Shown here: positions 14,269-22,504 of the stretch, piece after piece
How the letters are laid out: every line of letters begins with the position of its first letter
Numbering within the stretch: the stretch's first letter is position 1
Assembly (NCBI GenBank): GCA_002491605.1
Contig: DKWG01000005.1
Coordinates: 445-35,911, forward strand
Source: Ruminococcus sp. UBA7158
GTDB taxonomy: Bacteria > Bacillota > Clostridia > Oscillospirales > Ruminococcaceae
Reading direction: 5' to 3'
Length of the DNA: 35,467 nt
Made by a program: the position numbers and the translations under genes
Notes under the pieces: generated by a model
Told to the model about the DNA's origin: nothing
The model's database searches: none
The model's input: only the letters and a program-made list of their open reading frames with translations

Positions 14269-15578
14269 CGGACAAGGTTTTAAATACAATCCGCAAGTAT
14301 GGAATGCTTGATGACGGCGGCAGCGCAGTGTGCGCATTATCCGGCGGAGCGGACAGTGTTTCGCTTCTTTTGGTGCTGAAAGAGCTTGGGTATAAGGTCA
14401 GAGCGGTTCATGTTAATCACAATCTTCGCGGCGACGAAAGCCTGAGAGACGAGCGCTTTTGCATTGATCTTTGCAGGGATTTAGGCGTGGAGCTGAGCGT
14501 TGAGAGCGTAGACGTTTTGTCCTATTGCAAGCAGAATAAGCTGTCCCTTGAGGACGGCGCAAGGCGATTGAGATACGCAGCGATTGAAAAGCATTTAAAC
14601 AGCGACAGGCTTTGCACTGCCCACAATTTAAACGACTGCTTCGAGACTACTCTTTTCAACCTCGTCAGAGGCTGCTCGGTATCAGGGCTTACCGGCATAC
14701 CTCCTGTAAGGGACAATATAGTCCGTCCGCTGATTGAGGTGACGAAGGATGAGATTTTAGACTATTTGAAGAGAAGGAATCAGGACTACGTCACAGACAG
14801 CACAAATCTTGAGGACGACTGTTCCAGAAATATAATAAGGCTGAATGTAGTGCCCGAGCTGTTAAGAATTAATCCGTCGCTATATAAGACATATTCCGCT
14901 TCGCTTCAGAACTTCAAGGATGCCGACAGCTACATTGAAAGCGTCTCGAAAGAGCTTTTAAATGCTGCGAGGGATAAAGACGGCTTTAATTTTTTTGGTT
15001 CGCGCGACAATATAGCTTTGTCAGGAGCGCTCAAGCTTATGCTTCGCGAAAAGGCAATTGAGCCTTCATCGATGCGAATATCAGAAATTAAGTCGCTTGT
15101 TTTTGAGGACGGCAGAATTAATATATCAAAGGGCGTTTATGTCAGGGGAAAATCGGGTAAAATAACTTTTGAATATGAAAAGACCAATGACGACTTTTTC
15201 ATTCCGGCTGTTCCTGATAAGACATATAATGTAGGACGGTTCGACGTTACGTTCACTGAAATTTCACAATTTGACATATCGGATTATAACAATCGAAGCT
15301 TAAAATGTATCATCGACCCTAATAAGCTTTGCGGAGAATTGGTTATAAGAAGCTACTGCGGAAATGAAACAATAAAGCTTTGCGGCAGGAATTTTAATTC
15401 AACTGTAAAAAAGCTTTTGGCAAAGCTGCCTGTTGACGAGCGAAAAAAAGCTATAGTTGTTTCAGACGATGATGGCGCTGTATTTGTACAGGGCTTCGGA
15501 GTGGCGTCAAGAGTTTTTTGCGGCAGTGAGACAGCTTCCGCCGTTAAAATAGACATAATTGACCGAAAGGACGTTTAA
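14265..15578 (+). CDS. tilS: tRNA(Ile)-lysidine synthase TilS
   Basis: A 437-residue enzyme that attaches lysine to C34 of tRNA-Ile(CAU), changing its decoding from AUG to AUA. The N-terminal PP-loop ATPase shows ALSGGADSVSLLLVLKEL near residue 25, then VRAVHVNHNLRG, TAHNLND and LFNLVRGCSVSGLTGI. The C-terminal domain (about 345-430) has LVIRSYCGNETIKL and VDERKKAIVV, as in TilS. It starts on the ATG that overlaps the dnaB stop and ends three bases before hpt, as in the conserved Firmicutes tilS-hpt-ftsH cluster. Confidence 0.95.
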   Translation: MTDKVLNTIRKYGMLDDGGSAVCALSGGADSVSLLLVLKELGYKVRAVHVNHNLRGDESLRDERFCIDLCRDLGVELSVESVDVLSYCKQNKLSLEDGARRLRYAAIEKHLNSDRLCTAHNLNDCFETTLFNLVRGCSVSGLTGIPPVRDNIVRPLIEVTKDEILDYLKRRNQDYVTDSTNLEDDCSRNIIRLNVVPELLRINPSLYKTYSASLQNFKDADSYIESVSKELLNAARDKDGFNFFGSRDNIALSGALKLMLREKAIEPSSMRISEIKSLVFEDGRINISKGVYVRGKSGKITFEYEKTNDDFFIPAVPDKTYNVGRFDVTFTEISQFDISDYNNRSLKCIIDPNKLCGELVIRSYCGNETIKLCGRNFNSTVKKLLAKLPVDERKKAIVVSDDDGAVFVQGFGVASRVFCGSETASAVKIDIIDRKDV

Positions 15579-15581
15579 AGT

Positions 15582-16112
15582 ATGGAATATCAGCATAAAA
15601 TTAATGTTATGATTTCAAAAGACGAAATTGTTGAAGCGGTTAAGAAATTAGGCGAAAGGATAACCGAAGACTACCGAAACAAGCCGGTAGTTTTAGTAGG
15701 TGTTTTGAAGGGCTCGTTTATATTTATGTCTGACCTTGTCAGGGCTATTGATCTGCCGCTTAATCTTGACTTTATTCATGCAAAGAGCTATATCGGTACT
15801 CAGTCTGTCGGCGCAGTTAATATCAAGATGGACACAGAGCTTGATGTAGAGGGCAAGAACGTGCTGCTGGTTGAGGACATTCTTGATACAGGGCGAACCT
15901 TGAGCGTTTTAAAGGAGACAATGCTCGCAAGAGGCGCAAACGACGTTAAGATTGCTGCGTTTTTAGATAAACCGGCAAGAAGAATAGTTGATATCACTGC
16001 TGACTACAGCTGCTTCACTATTGAGGATAGGTTTGTCGTCGGCTACGGACTGGACTATGACGAGAGCTATAGGAATCTTGACTTTATAGGCGAGGTTGTC
16101 TTAGATAATTAA
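15582..16112 (+). CDS. hpt: Hypoxanthine phosphoribosyltransferase
   Basis: A 176-residue cytosolic purine-salvage enzyme that converts hypoxanthine or guanine plus PRPP to IMP or GMP. The PRPP-binding motif is VLLVEDILDTGRTL (about residues 87-100), preceded by VLKGSFIFMSDL and followed by DKPARR and FVVGYGLDYDESYRNL. Length is normal. Start ATG at 15582 is three bases after the tilS stop, with AAAGGACG inside the tilS end. It is co-transcribed with tilS; the 86-bp gap to ftsH has AT-rich sequence that could hold a secondary promoter, not clearly defined. Confidence 0.97.
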   Translation: MEYQHKINVMISKDEIVEAVKKLGERITEDYRNKPVVLVGVLKGSFIFMSDLVRAIDLPLNLDFIHAKSYIGTQSVGAVNIKMDTELDVEGKNVLLVEDILDTGRTLSVLKETMLARGANDVKIAAFLDKPARRIVDITADYSCFTIEDRFVVGYGLDYDESYRNLDFIGEVVLDN

Positions 16113-16198
16113 CGCAACAGGGTTTTAGTCTGTTCGGCAGATATATGTATTATGCTGAATATACTTTATAAATACATTGCAGGAAATGAGGAATATAA

Positions 16199-18109
16199 TT
16201 GAATTCTAAGAAATCCAAGGGCGCTATTGCGTACTTTGTGTTTGCGGCGCTGATACTTTTATTCATGGTATTAACTATGAAAAACCTTTTGTCAATGAGT
16301 GATGAAACGAAATACTCGGATATCATTCAGAACTTTGACGAATACAAGGTAAGTGAGTTTTCACTCAATTTAGGCTCAGGACAGCTTTCGTATAAGCTCA
16401 AGGGCGACGAAAAAGAGTACAAATACAAAGTACCGAACGTGTCTGTATTTTACGATGATCTTTTTTCTGAAGAAAGAAATTATCGAGAGGAATATAACTC
16501 TCAAAATGACGTTCCTTTAAAATATGACCTCATACCTGCGAGCAACAGTTCATTCTGGCTGAATCTCATACCGACGCTTCTGATGATCGGCGTGATGATA
16601 TTTGTTGTGGTATCTATGTCGAGAACTATGTCCGCCGGTAAGATAAATTCTGTCGGCAAGGCAAATGTAAAGCTTGACGGAATGGGCAAGGCGAAGGTGA
16701 CCTTTGACGACGTTGCCGGAGCGGACGAGGAAAAGGAAGAGCTTCAGGAGATCGTTAATCTTTTGAAAAATCCTCAGAAGTATCATGATATCGGTGCAAA
16801 GATTCCGAAGGGCGTGCTCTTAGTAGGCCCTCCCGGTACAGGTAAAACCCTTCTTGCGAAGGCTGTTGCCGGTGAGGCAGGCGTGCCGTTCTATTCAATT
16901 TCAGGCTCTGACTTCTTAGAGCTTTATGTCGGCGTCGGTGCTGCAAGAGTTCGTGACTTGTTTGACCAGGCTAAAAAATCTGCGCCGTCAATTATATTCA
17001 TCGATGAGATTGATGCAGTGGGCAGGCGCAGAGGAACCGGTCTCGGCGGCGGACACGATGAGCGTGAGCAGACACTCAACCAGCTGCTTGTTGAAATGGA
17101 CGGCTTTGAAGCCAATGAAAGCGTTATAGTCATGGCAGCTACAAACCGTCGTGACGTTTTAGACCCTGCACTTTTAAGACCCGGACGTTTTGACCGTCAA
17201 GTATACGTTAATTATCCCGACATCAAGGGCAGAGAGGAGATTTTAAAGGTTCATACAAAGAACAAGCCCCTTGCTCCTGACGTTGATTTAAGTAAGATTG
17301 CTGCTGCAACAGCAGGCTTTACAGGTGCCGACCTTGCAAACCTTGTAAACGAAGCTGCGCTCTTGGCAGTTAAGAATGAACGAAAGGCTATAACTGCTCA
17401 GGATTTGGGCGAGGCGTCTATAAAGGTAATCGCCGGACCGGAAAAGAAGTCAAGAGTTATTTTAGACAAGGAAAAGAAGCTGACTGCTTATCACGAAGCA
17501 GGTCACGCAATCTGCCATTACTATTGTCCGACTCAGGATAAGGTTCATGAAGTCTCAATTATACCCAGAGGTCAGGCAGGTGGATATACAATGTCCCTGC
17601 CCGAGCATGACAAGTCGTATATGTCTAAGGCTGAAATGAGCGAAGAGGTTATAACGCTTTTGGGCGGACGTGCGGCTGAAAAGGTCGTTTTGGACGATAT
17701 CTCGACCGGAGCGTCAAACGATTTAGAGAGAGCTACAAACATTGCAAGAAGCATGGTTACAAGATACGGCTTCAGCGATAAGCTCGGACCGATAGTATAC
17801 GGCAGAAGCGACGATGAGGTATTCTTAGGTCGTGATTATAACTCTAACAAGACCTATTCAGAGGGTATCGCAAGTGAAATAGATTCTGAAATCAGAGAGA
17901 TAGTTCACGGCGCATACGATAAGGCTATAAAGCTTTTGCAGGAGCATATCGACCAGCTTCACACCGTTGCTAAGTATCTTATAGAGCATGAGAAGCTTAA
18001 CGGGGAGCAGTTCACAAAGCTTATGAGCGGTGAAATGTTTTTTGACGGATCGGCTTTACAGTCAACTGATTATGGCGAAACCGAAACAAACGAATTCGGT
18101 GAGGCATAA
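16199..18109 (+). CDS. ftsH: ATP-dependent zinc metalloprotease FtsH
   Basis: A 636-residue membrane-anchored AAA protease that degrades unassembled or damaged membrane proteins and some regulators. Two N-terminal membrane segments (about residues 9-28 and 120-140) flank an extracytoplasmic domain. The AAA domain has Walker A GPPGTGKTLLAKAVAGEA (about 211), Walker B IIFIDEIDAVG and the second region of homology ATNRRDVLDPALLRPGRFDR. The zinc site HEAGH is near residue 431, and a C-terminal peptidase domain follows. The start is a TTG at 16199 with GAGGAA five bases upstream. It is the last gene of the dnaB-tilS-hpt-ftsH series; hairpins at 18198 and 18261 end transcription. Confidence 0.97.
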   Translation: MNSKKSKGAIAYFVFAALILLFMVLTMKNLLSMSDETKYSDIIQNFDEYKVSEFSLNLGSGQLSYKLKGDEKEYKYKVPNVSVFYDDLFSEERNYREEYNSQNDVPLKYDLIPASNSSFWLNLIPTLLMIGVMIFVVVSMSRTMSAGKINSVGKANVKLDGMGKAKVTFDDVAGADEEKEELQEIVNLLKNPQKYHDIGAKIPKGVLLVGPPGTGKTLLAKAVAGEAGVPFYSISGSDFLELYVGVGAARVRDLFDQAKKSAPSIIFIDEIDAVGRRRGTGLGGGHDEREQTLNQLLVEMDGFEANESVIVMAATNRRDVLDPALLRPGRFDRQVYVNYPDIKGREEILKVHTKNKPLAPDVDLSKIAAATAGFTGADLANLVNEAALLAVKNERKAITAQDLGEASIKVIAGPEKKSRVILDKEKKLTAYHEAGHAICHYYCPTQDKVHEVSIIPRGQAGGYTMSLPEHDKSYMSKAEMSEEVITLLGGRAAEKVVLDDISTGASNDLERATNIARSMVTRYGFSDKLGPIVYGRSDDEVFLGRDYNSNKTYSEGIASEIDSEIREIVHGAYDKAIKLLQEHIDQLHTVAKYLIEHEKLNGEQFTKLMSGEMFFDGSALQSTDYGETETNEFGEA

Positions 18110-18197
18110 TTAATGTATGGCTGTTCTGCGGATTATTACCTTGGCTAATAGTGTATTCGCGTCAATACTCGGTGCAGAGTGAAGGTATGTAGATATT

Positions 18198-18226
18198 TTT
18201 GTGCCGCAGATAATCTGCGGCACAAA
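18198..18226 (+). terminator. First hairpin after ftsH
   Basis: TTTGTGCCGCAGA and TCTGCGGCACAAA form a perfect 13-bp stem around a 3-nt loop. TCATTTATAT follows. It is a likely Rho-independent terminator or 3'-end stem for the ftsH transcript. Confidence 0.65.
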
Positions 18227-18260
18227 TCATTTATATGTCAGATTTATGAGTAGATATAAT

Positions 18261-18291
18261 AAAAGCCTTACCGCAGACCGGTAAGGCTTTT
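18261..18291 (+). terminator. Second terminator after ftsH
   Basis: AAAAGCCTTACCG and CGGTAAGGCTTTT form a perfect 13-bp stem around a 5-nt loop, with A-rich and T-rich flanks on each side, so it should work in both directions. Confidence 0.85.
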
Positions 18292-18421
18292 GCTTTATCT
18301 GAGAGTTGCATGAAAAAGATATTTTTGCGTTTTCAGAGGTGAGATTTTGACCTTCGTGATTTTAATGTAATATTGCTGAGCAGTATGAAATGATTCTGAC
18401 GGATTATGAAATTTTCTGTCA

Positions 18422-18532
18422 GAGAAGAGATAAAAGTGAGGGGAGAAGAGTGAAGAGTACAAAAAGAAAAGGCGATTTTCTTGCGAAAATTGCCTTTTCT
18501 TTTTGGCGGAGAAGGAGGGATTCGAACCCTCG
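18422..18532. repeat. 111-bp direct repeat, left copy (tRNA-Ser 3' end, terminator, purine-rich tail)
   Basis: It matches 34040-34150 with about six mismatches by eye. It covers the purine-rich repeat, the tRNA terminator and the T arm plus acceptor end of tRNA-Ser(GGA). The two copies are direct repeats bracketing about 15.6 kb, including the whole phage-derived cassette. Confidence 0.85.
18460..18505 (-). terminator. Terminator of tRNA-Ser(GGA)
   Basis: A 21-bp stem (18460-18480 with 18485-18505, one G-T wobble) closes a 4-nt loop. On the minus strand the transcript ends in CTTTTTG. The stem begins inside the encoded CCA end of the tRNA (18504-18506). Confidence 0.85.
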
Positions 18533-18596
18533 ATGAGCTATCAACCCATACACGAGTTCCAGTCGTGCGCCATAAACCGGGCTAGGCGACTTCTCC
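18504..18596 (-). tRNA. tRNA-Ser(GGA)
   Basis: Minus-strand tRNA of 93 nt including an encoded CCA (18506-18504). The acceptor stem is GGAGAAG/CTTCTCC with discriminator G. The anticodon loop CTGGAAC, closed by ACGA/TCGT, gives anticodon GGA, reading UCC/UCU. A long class II variable arm (GTATGGGTTGATAGCTCATC region) confirms serine. The T loop is TTCGAAT. Its promoter is at 18628-18656. Confidence 0.95.
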
Positions 18597-18627
18597 GCAT
18601 TTATTTGCGTTCTCAGCGAACTATTGC

Positions 18628-18656
18628 ATTATATCAGAAAGCTAAAAGAAATGCAA
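18628..18656 (-). promoter_or_regulatory. Promoter of tRNA-Ser(GGA)
   Basis: On the minus strand TTGCAT (18656-18651), a 17-nt spacer and a consensus TATAAT (18633-18628) lie about 32 bp before the tRNA 5' end. Confidence 0.85.
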
Positions 18657-18701
18657 GTGTTTTTCGCAGTTTTTTTAAAAAATATTTGAAAATCGCCTTT
18701 G

Positions 18702-18725
18702 GAGTCCGATAAAACGGACTCTTTT
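18702..18725 (+). terminator. Terminator just upstream of the phage-cassette promoter
   Basis: GAGTCCG/CGGACTC with a 6-nt loop is followed by TTTTC. It would insulate the cassette promoter from upstream transcription. I see no plus-strand gene that it obviously terminates. Confidence 0.7.
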
Positions 18726-18736
18726 CATTTTACCTG

Positions 18737-18764
18737 TTGACAGACTTCGATTTATGTGTATTAT
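18737..18764 (+). promoter_or_regulatory. Sigma-A promoter of the phage-derived cassette
   Basis: Consensus TTGACA (18737-18742), a 16-nt spacer and TATTAT (18759-18764). Transcription should start near 18771, inside the LexA-type palindrome. It is the only strong promoter I find for the gene run from 18917 to 30541. The leader of about 145 nt before the first gene holds no gene I can support. Confidence 0.75.
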
Positions 18765-18771
18765 AGAATAT

Positions 18772-18785
18772 AGAACATATGTTCT
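18772..18785. promoter_or_regulatory. LexA (SOS) box over the cassette transcription start
   Basis: AGAACATATGTTCT is a perfect 14-bp palindrome containing GAAC-N4-GTTC with the ATAT centre, matching the core of the Gram-positive LexA/DinR consensus CGAACATATGTTCG. It lies 7 bp after the -10, where a bound repressor would block initiation. I saw no other GAACN4GTTC site while reading the window. Confidence 0.8.
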
Positions 18786-18916
18786 TGATTGAGCTTAGGG
18801 ACAATGAATTGGGCGGATTAAGATGGGTGAAATGCTATTCCGGCAGTGCCGATTCTTAGTTTGCATAAATTCGTTTTTGCTCTGTTCACGGCAGTGTCTA
18901 CTGCCCGATTATATTA

Positions 18917-19375
18917 ATGCTGATTGTGGAGACGGGGCGCTTGCATATTGAAAGGGGTGATCATATAACTCAGCGAGAGAGATACAAAATAATTCTGGAC
19001 TACTGCGAAAATGAAAATTATTCGCTTTCGGGGAGGATGAATGGTGTTTGTGCGGCAACAGTCAAAAGAGTTGTAACCGAAAACCTTGAGCTGTTTGAGC
19101 TGCTTAAAGAGAGGTATTCAAGGAAGGAGTCAGGGCTTCGCAGGTTGGTTCACGAGAAGCAGGAGGAGATATTAATGATTATTGCCAACTGTCTGGACAT
19201 TCTTTGCGACAAGGACAAGCTGAGTGCTGCAACTGTTCCTCAGCTGACGTCGTGCATGGGGGCTTTGCTGGACAATTTCTGTGAAGAAAACGAGGCTTTT
19301 AAGGAGGATAGCTTTGCGGACGATCCGCTCAGCAAGAGCTTGATTGAGTTGGGAGCAGAGCTTAAAAGCGATTAA
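18917..19375 (+). CDS. Putative terminase small subunit
   Basis: A 152-residue (or shorter) protein directly before the large terminase. Residues 20-60 look like a helix-turn-helix (ERYKIILDYCENENYSLSGR and NGVCAATVKRVV), the DNA-recognition fold of small terminases that pick the packaging start site. The rest is helical with an acidic C-terminus, suited to oligomerisation. The start is uncertain: ATG 18917 has no ribosome binding site, TTG 18941 has a GGAG about nine bases upstream, and a strong AAAGGGGTGAT at 18951-18961 has no standard start codon in frame after it. Assignment rests mainly on position and the HTH. Confidence 0.65.
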   Translation: MLIVETGRLHIERGDHITQRERYKIILDYCENENYSLSGRMNGVCAATVKRVVTENLELFELLKERYSRKESGLRRLVHEKQEEILMIIANCLDILCDKDKLSAATVPQLTSCMGALLDNFCEENEAFKEDSFADDPLSKSLIELGAELKSD

Positions 19376-19427
19376 GCTCATAGCTTAAAAGCGATTAAAC
19401 TCATAGCTTAAAAGTGACTAAGTTATA
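19359..19427 (+). repeat. Three tandem 23-bp repeats at the end of the small terminase gene
   Basis: Units 19359-19381, 19382-19404 and 19405-19427 each begin AGCTTAAAAG and are nearly identical (second unit one or two changes, third a few more). The first unit contains the last codons and the stop of the small terminase gene, so the repeat grew outward from the gene end. Confidence 0.85.
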
Positions 19428-19660
19428 AAGTTATGAATGATAATCTACAGCCTTGCACATTGCTGCTGCATTCATTTCCCGTAAAGCTATCAAATGGTCT
19501 TTGATTAATTCAACCGCTCATGTGCGGCTATGGGTATTGGGGAAAGGAGCATCAAACGGAAGTGTCGGTTGGGCAGCTTGGTAGTTTGTTTATGCCGGTT
19601 GAGGTCGATGCGGCAAAGGGTATTAACCGAAAGCGATTATAAAAAAAGGAGGGAGGACAA
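19428..19660 (+). other. Gap between terminase genes, with a possible 26-codon ORF
   Basis: Phage terminase genes usually abut, so this gap is odd. A short frame from GTG 19562 to 19642 encodes MSVGQLGSLFMPVEVDAAKG and a few more residues, with AAAGGAG about 12 bases upstream. I do not recognise it. It could be a tiny gene, a recombination scar or a packaging-site region. Confidence 0.3.
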
Positions 19661-20866
19661 TTGATAAGTGATAAGCAAAAAAAGATATTAGCATTTGGCT
19701 ATTCTGACTACGACGCTGTCATCTGCGACGGTGCGGTGCGTTCGGGAAAGACGTCAATTATGGCTGTGGCGTTTGTCGACTGGGCTATGAGAGAGTTTTC
19801 GGGCGTGAGGTTTGGAATATGCGGAAAGACGATTGAGTCCTGCGTCAAAAACATTATCATTCCGTTTATATCCATGAGCTACGCTAAAAGGCGTTACAAG
19901 CTCAAGTGGAGGCGGAGCGACAGAGTGCTCGAGGTTTGGTCGGGGAGGGTCAAGAATACTTTCGAGGTGTTCGGGGGCAAGGATGAGTCGAGCTTTGCGC
20001 TCATTCAGGGACGCACGCTTGCCGGATTAATGCTTGATGAGGTTGTTTTGATGCCGCAGTCTTTTGTTATGCAGGCGATAGCGAGGTGTTCTGTCGAGGG
20101 GACAAAGATATGGTTCAGCTGCAATCCTGAGTCCCCACAGCATTGGTTTTACAAAGAATGGATTTTAAAGCACGAGGAAAGAAACGCCTTATACCTTCAC
20201 TTTAGCATGGAGGACAATCCGTCTTTATCTAAGGAGACAATTAAGAGGTACAAAAGCCTGTACACCGGAGCATTTTATCAAAGATACATCGAAGGAAAAT
20301 GGACTGTTGCCGAGGGGCTGGTTTACGACCTGCCGAGCGGCGCCGTTACGGATGAGATACCGTCGGGCGGCGAGTACTACATATCCTGTGATTACGGAAC
20401 AATGAATCCGTTTTCAGCCGGATTATGGTGTGTTTCATCGGATACAGCCGTCAGGATTTCGGAGTATTACTACGACGGAAGGGCGCAAAAGCGTCAGCTT
20501 ACGGATTTGGACTATTATGATGCGCTTGTCAGGCTTGCGGCTGATAAGCCTGTAAGGTGCGTTATCATCGACCCGTCTGCGTCGTCGTTTATAGCTCTTA
20601 TAAGGCAAAAGGGACAGTTCAGGGTTAAAAAGGCAGACAACGATGTTTTAAGCGGAATACGGCGAACGGCGAGCTATTTGCAGACCGAAAAAATTAAAAT
20701 TCACTCCGGATGTGAAAACGCCATCAGAGAGTTCGGGCTTTATCGCTGGGACTGCACGGCAGCCTGCGACAAGGTAATAAAAGAGAATGACCATGCGATG
20801 GACGATATTCGATACTTTTGCTCGACTGTAATGACAAAGCGTCTTAAGCATACGCCGCTTGATTAG
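19661..20866 (+). CDS. terL: Phage terminase large subunit (PBSX/SPP1 type)
   Basis: A 401-residue DNA-packaging motor and nuclease. The ATPase domain has a Walker A-like DGAVRSGKT (about residues 23-31), Walker B LMLDEV (about 124-129) and the coupling segment WFSCNPE. The nuclease domain retains its acidic residues in SCDYGTMNP, VIIDPSA and ENDHAMDDIRYF. The frame is complete and all key residues are present, so packaging activity should be intact. The start is a TTG at 19661 behind AAGGAGGGAGGAC. It feeds DNA through the portal encoded next. Confidence 0.93.
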   Translation: MISDKQKKILAFGYSDYDAVICDGAVRSGKTSIMAVAFVDWAMREFSGVRFGICGKTIESCVKNIIIPFISMSYAKRRYKLKWRRSDRVLEVWSGRVKNTFEVFGGKDESSFALIQGRTLAGLMLDEVVLMPQSFVMQAIARCSVEGTKIWFSCNPESPQHWFYKEWILKHEERNALYLHFSMEDNPSLSKETIKRYKSLYTGAFYQRYIEGKWTVAEGLVYDLPSGAVTDEIPSGGEYYISCDYGTMNPFSAGLWCVSSDTAVRISEYYYDGRAQKRQLTDLDYYDALVRLAADKPVRCVIIDPSASSFIALIRQKGQFRVKKADNDVLSGIRRTASYLQTEKIKIHSGCENAIREFGLYRWDCTAACDKVIKENDHAMDDIRYFCSTVMTKRLKHTPLD

Positions 20867-20988
20867 CTTGATTTGCTGTTTGACCGTAAATAAGGGTCTG
20901 TAGACCGTGCCGCAGGGGGCGGCATTAGTAACACAGGCTTTGAGCGAATTTAAAGTTTCTTATTGAAGCATGAAAGGATGATTTATCA

Positions 20989-22329
20989 ATGAAAACGTAT
21001 CAGGATTTACTTTTGGCTCTTGACAGTGAAAGGAGTCTTGCGGACTTTTTAAAGTCGGCAATTGTCGACTACAAGCTTTCAAAGCAGTATTTGACTGTCT
21101 TGGAGGCTATGCAGTACTACAAAAACGAAAATCCTACCATTACAAAATATCAAAAGCTCTTATACACTATATCCGGCAAGGCTGTTCCGGATAACTACTC
21201 AGCTGATTTCAGGCTGGCGTCAAATGTGTATTTTAGATTTATTACTCAGACGGTTCAATACCTTTTGGGCAACGGTGCGGATTTTGACAAGTCAGATACC
21301 AAGGAGAGATTGGGCGGAAAAAGCTTTGATTCGGCACTGCAAAACGCTCTGACGAAGTCATTAAACGGCGGAGCTGCATATGGATTTATGAATTTGAATC
21401 ATCTTGAGGTTTTCGGCGCCGAGGAGTTCATACCGCTTTACGACGAGGAAACCGGCAGGCTTGAAGCCGGTATTAGGTTTTGGCAGTTAGAAAGCAGCCG
21501 TCCGCTGAGGGTGACTTTATATGAAAGCTCAGGATACACAGAGTTTATACAGAGGGGCATGGGCGAGCTTGAGGTGTTAAGACCTAAGAGGGCTTATAAA
21601 GTATCTGTCATATCGAACGATGTCGGTCAGAGCAGGGTTATAGGTGAGTCGAATTACGGTGTTTTGCCGATTTTTGCACTTTATTCGCCCAGAAAGCAAT
21701 CGAGCATTGTCGGCTTGAAAAGGCTGATAGATTGCCACGACCTCATAGAATCGGGATTTGCAAATGACATCGACGACGCCAGCATGATTTACTGGACGAT
21801 ATCAAATGCCGGAGGAATGGACGACATTGATCTTGCAAAGTTTGTTGAGCACATGAAAAAGGTAAAGGCGGCAGTTGTTGAGGACGACGGAGCAAAAGCC
21901 GAGTCGCACACGGTTGACGTGCCTTACCAGTCGAGAGAGGCAATTTTGTCGAGGCTGGAGGGGGAGATGTACCGTGATTTCATGGTGCTGAATCCTGATA
22001 TGATTTCGGGAAGGTCGTCGACGGCTACAGCTATAAAGGCGGCATACGAGCCGATGAACCTTTATTCAAACATGATTGAGTACTCGGTAAATGAGTTTAT
22101 CGACAAGATTTTAAAGCTTTTAGATATTGACGACTCGCCCAAGTTTAAACGAATCAGCATTGCCAGCGAGCTTGAAAACGCCAGAGCAAGGCAGATTAAT
22201 GTTGAAACAATACTTCAGCTCAGGGGAGTGTTTGACAATGAGACGGTAGTGGATCTTTTGGCGGACGCCATGGGGCTTGGGCGCAGTGAGGTCAAAAGGG
22301 TTATGCAGACAAACGGTATAAACTCCTGA
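20989..22329 (+). CDS. Phage portal protein (SPP1 gp6-like)
   Basis: A 446-residue protein expected to form the dodecameric ring at one capsid vertex through which TerL pumps DNA. Length, position after terL, and segments such as YRDFMVLNPDMISGRSSTATAIKAAYEPM and a helical stem (NMIEYSVNEFIDKIL) fit SPP1-type portals. It begins at ATG 20989 with GAAAGGATG upstream. A 122-bp gap with small GC hairpins separates it from terL. No head-morphogenesis (MuF) gene follows, unlike most SPP1-like phages. Confidence 0.88.
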   Translation: MKTYQDLLLALDSERSLADFLKSAIVDYKLSKQYLTVLEAMQYYKNENPTITKYQKLLYTISGKAVPDNYSADFRLASNVYFRFITQTVQYLLGNGADFDKSDTKERLGGKSFDSALQNALTKSLNGGAAYGFMNLNHLEVFGAEEFIPLYDEETGRLEAGIRFWQLESSRPLRVTLYESSGYTEFIQRGMGELEVLRPKRAYKVSVISNDVGQSRVIGESNYGVLPIFALYSPRKQSSIVGLKRLIDCHDLIESGFANDIDDASMIYWTISNAGGMDDIDLAKFVEHMKKVKAAVVEDDGAKAESHTVDVPYQSREAILSRLEGEMYRDFMVLNPDMISGRSSTATAIKAAYEPMNLYSNMIEYSVNEFIDKILKLLDIDDSPKFKRISIASELENARARQINVETILQLRGVFDNETVVDLLADAMGLGRSEVKRVMQTNGINS

Positions 22330-22345
22330 CGCATAAATATGCCCG

Positions 22346-22407
22346 TTCACGCAGGCGGAATCTTTGCAGGATATGCTTATTTAATATTCAGCCGCTTGCT
22401 GCGTGAA
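22346..22407 (+). other. Intergenic hairpin between portal and scaffold genes
   Basis: TTCACGCAG+GCGG (22346-22358) pairs with CCGC+CTGCGTGAA (22392-22407) with a 3-nt bulge and a 33-nt loop. It lacks a T tract, so it is more likely an mRNA processing or stability element than a terminator. Further GACGCA/TGCGTC pairing follows before the scaffold gene. Confidence 0.5.
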
Positions 22408-22504
22408 TAGGTAATTGCGTGGGATTTATATATAGGAAAAAGCAGGACGCATAAGGAGCGTTGCGTCTTACGCAGAGGAAAATGTTTTCAGAAAGGATAC
22501 AGAA

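Larger units (their letters stand above)
18110..18459. other. Non-coding stretch between ftsH and tRNA-Ser
   Basis: It contains the two ftsH hairpins (18198-18226 and 18261-18291) and the left end of the tRNA-associated repeat (from 18422). Between 18292 and 18421 I see no gene, RNA or promoter. Confidence 0.5.

Noticed and set aside
18822..18955. A 42-codon frame starting ATGGGTGAAATG before the small terminase gene
   Set aside because: No proper ribosome binding site and no recognisable product; it ends inside the small terminase frame and is probably chance.
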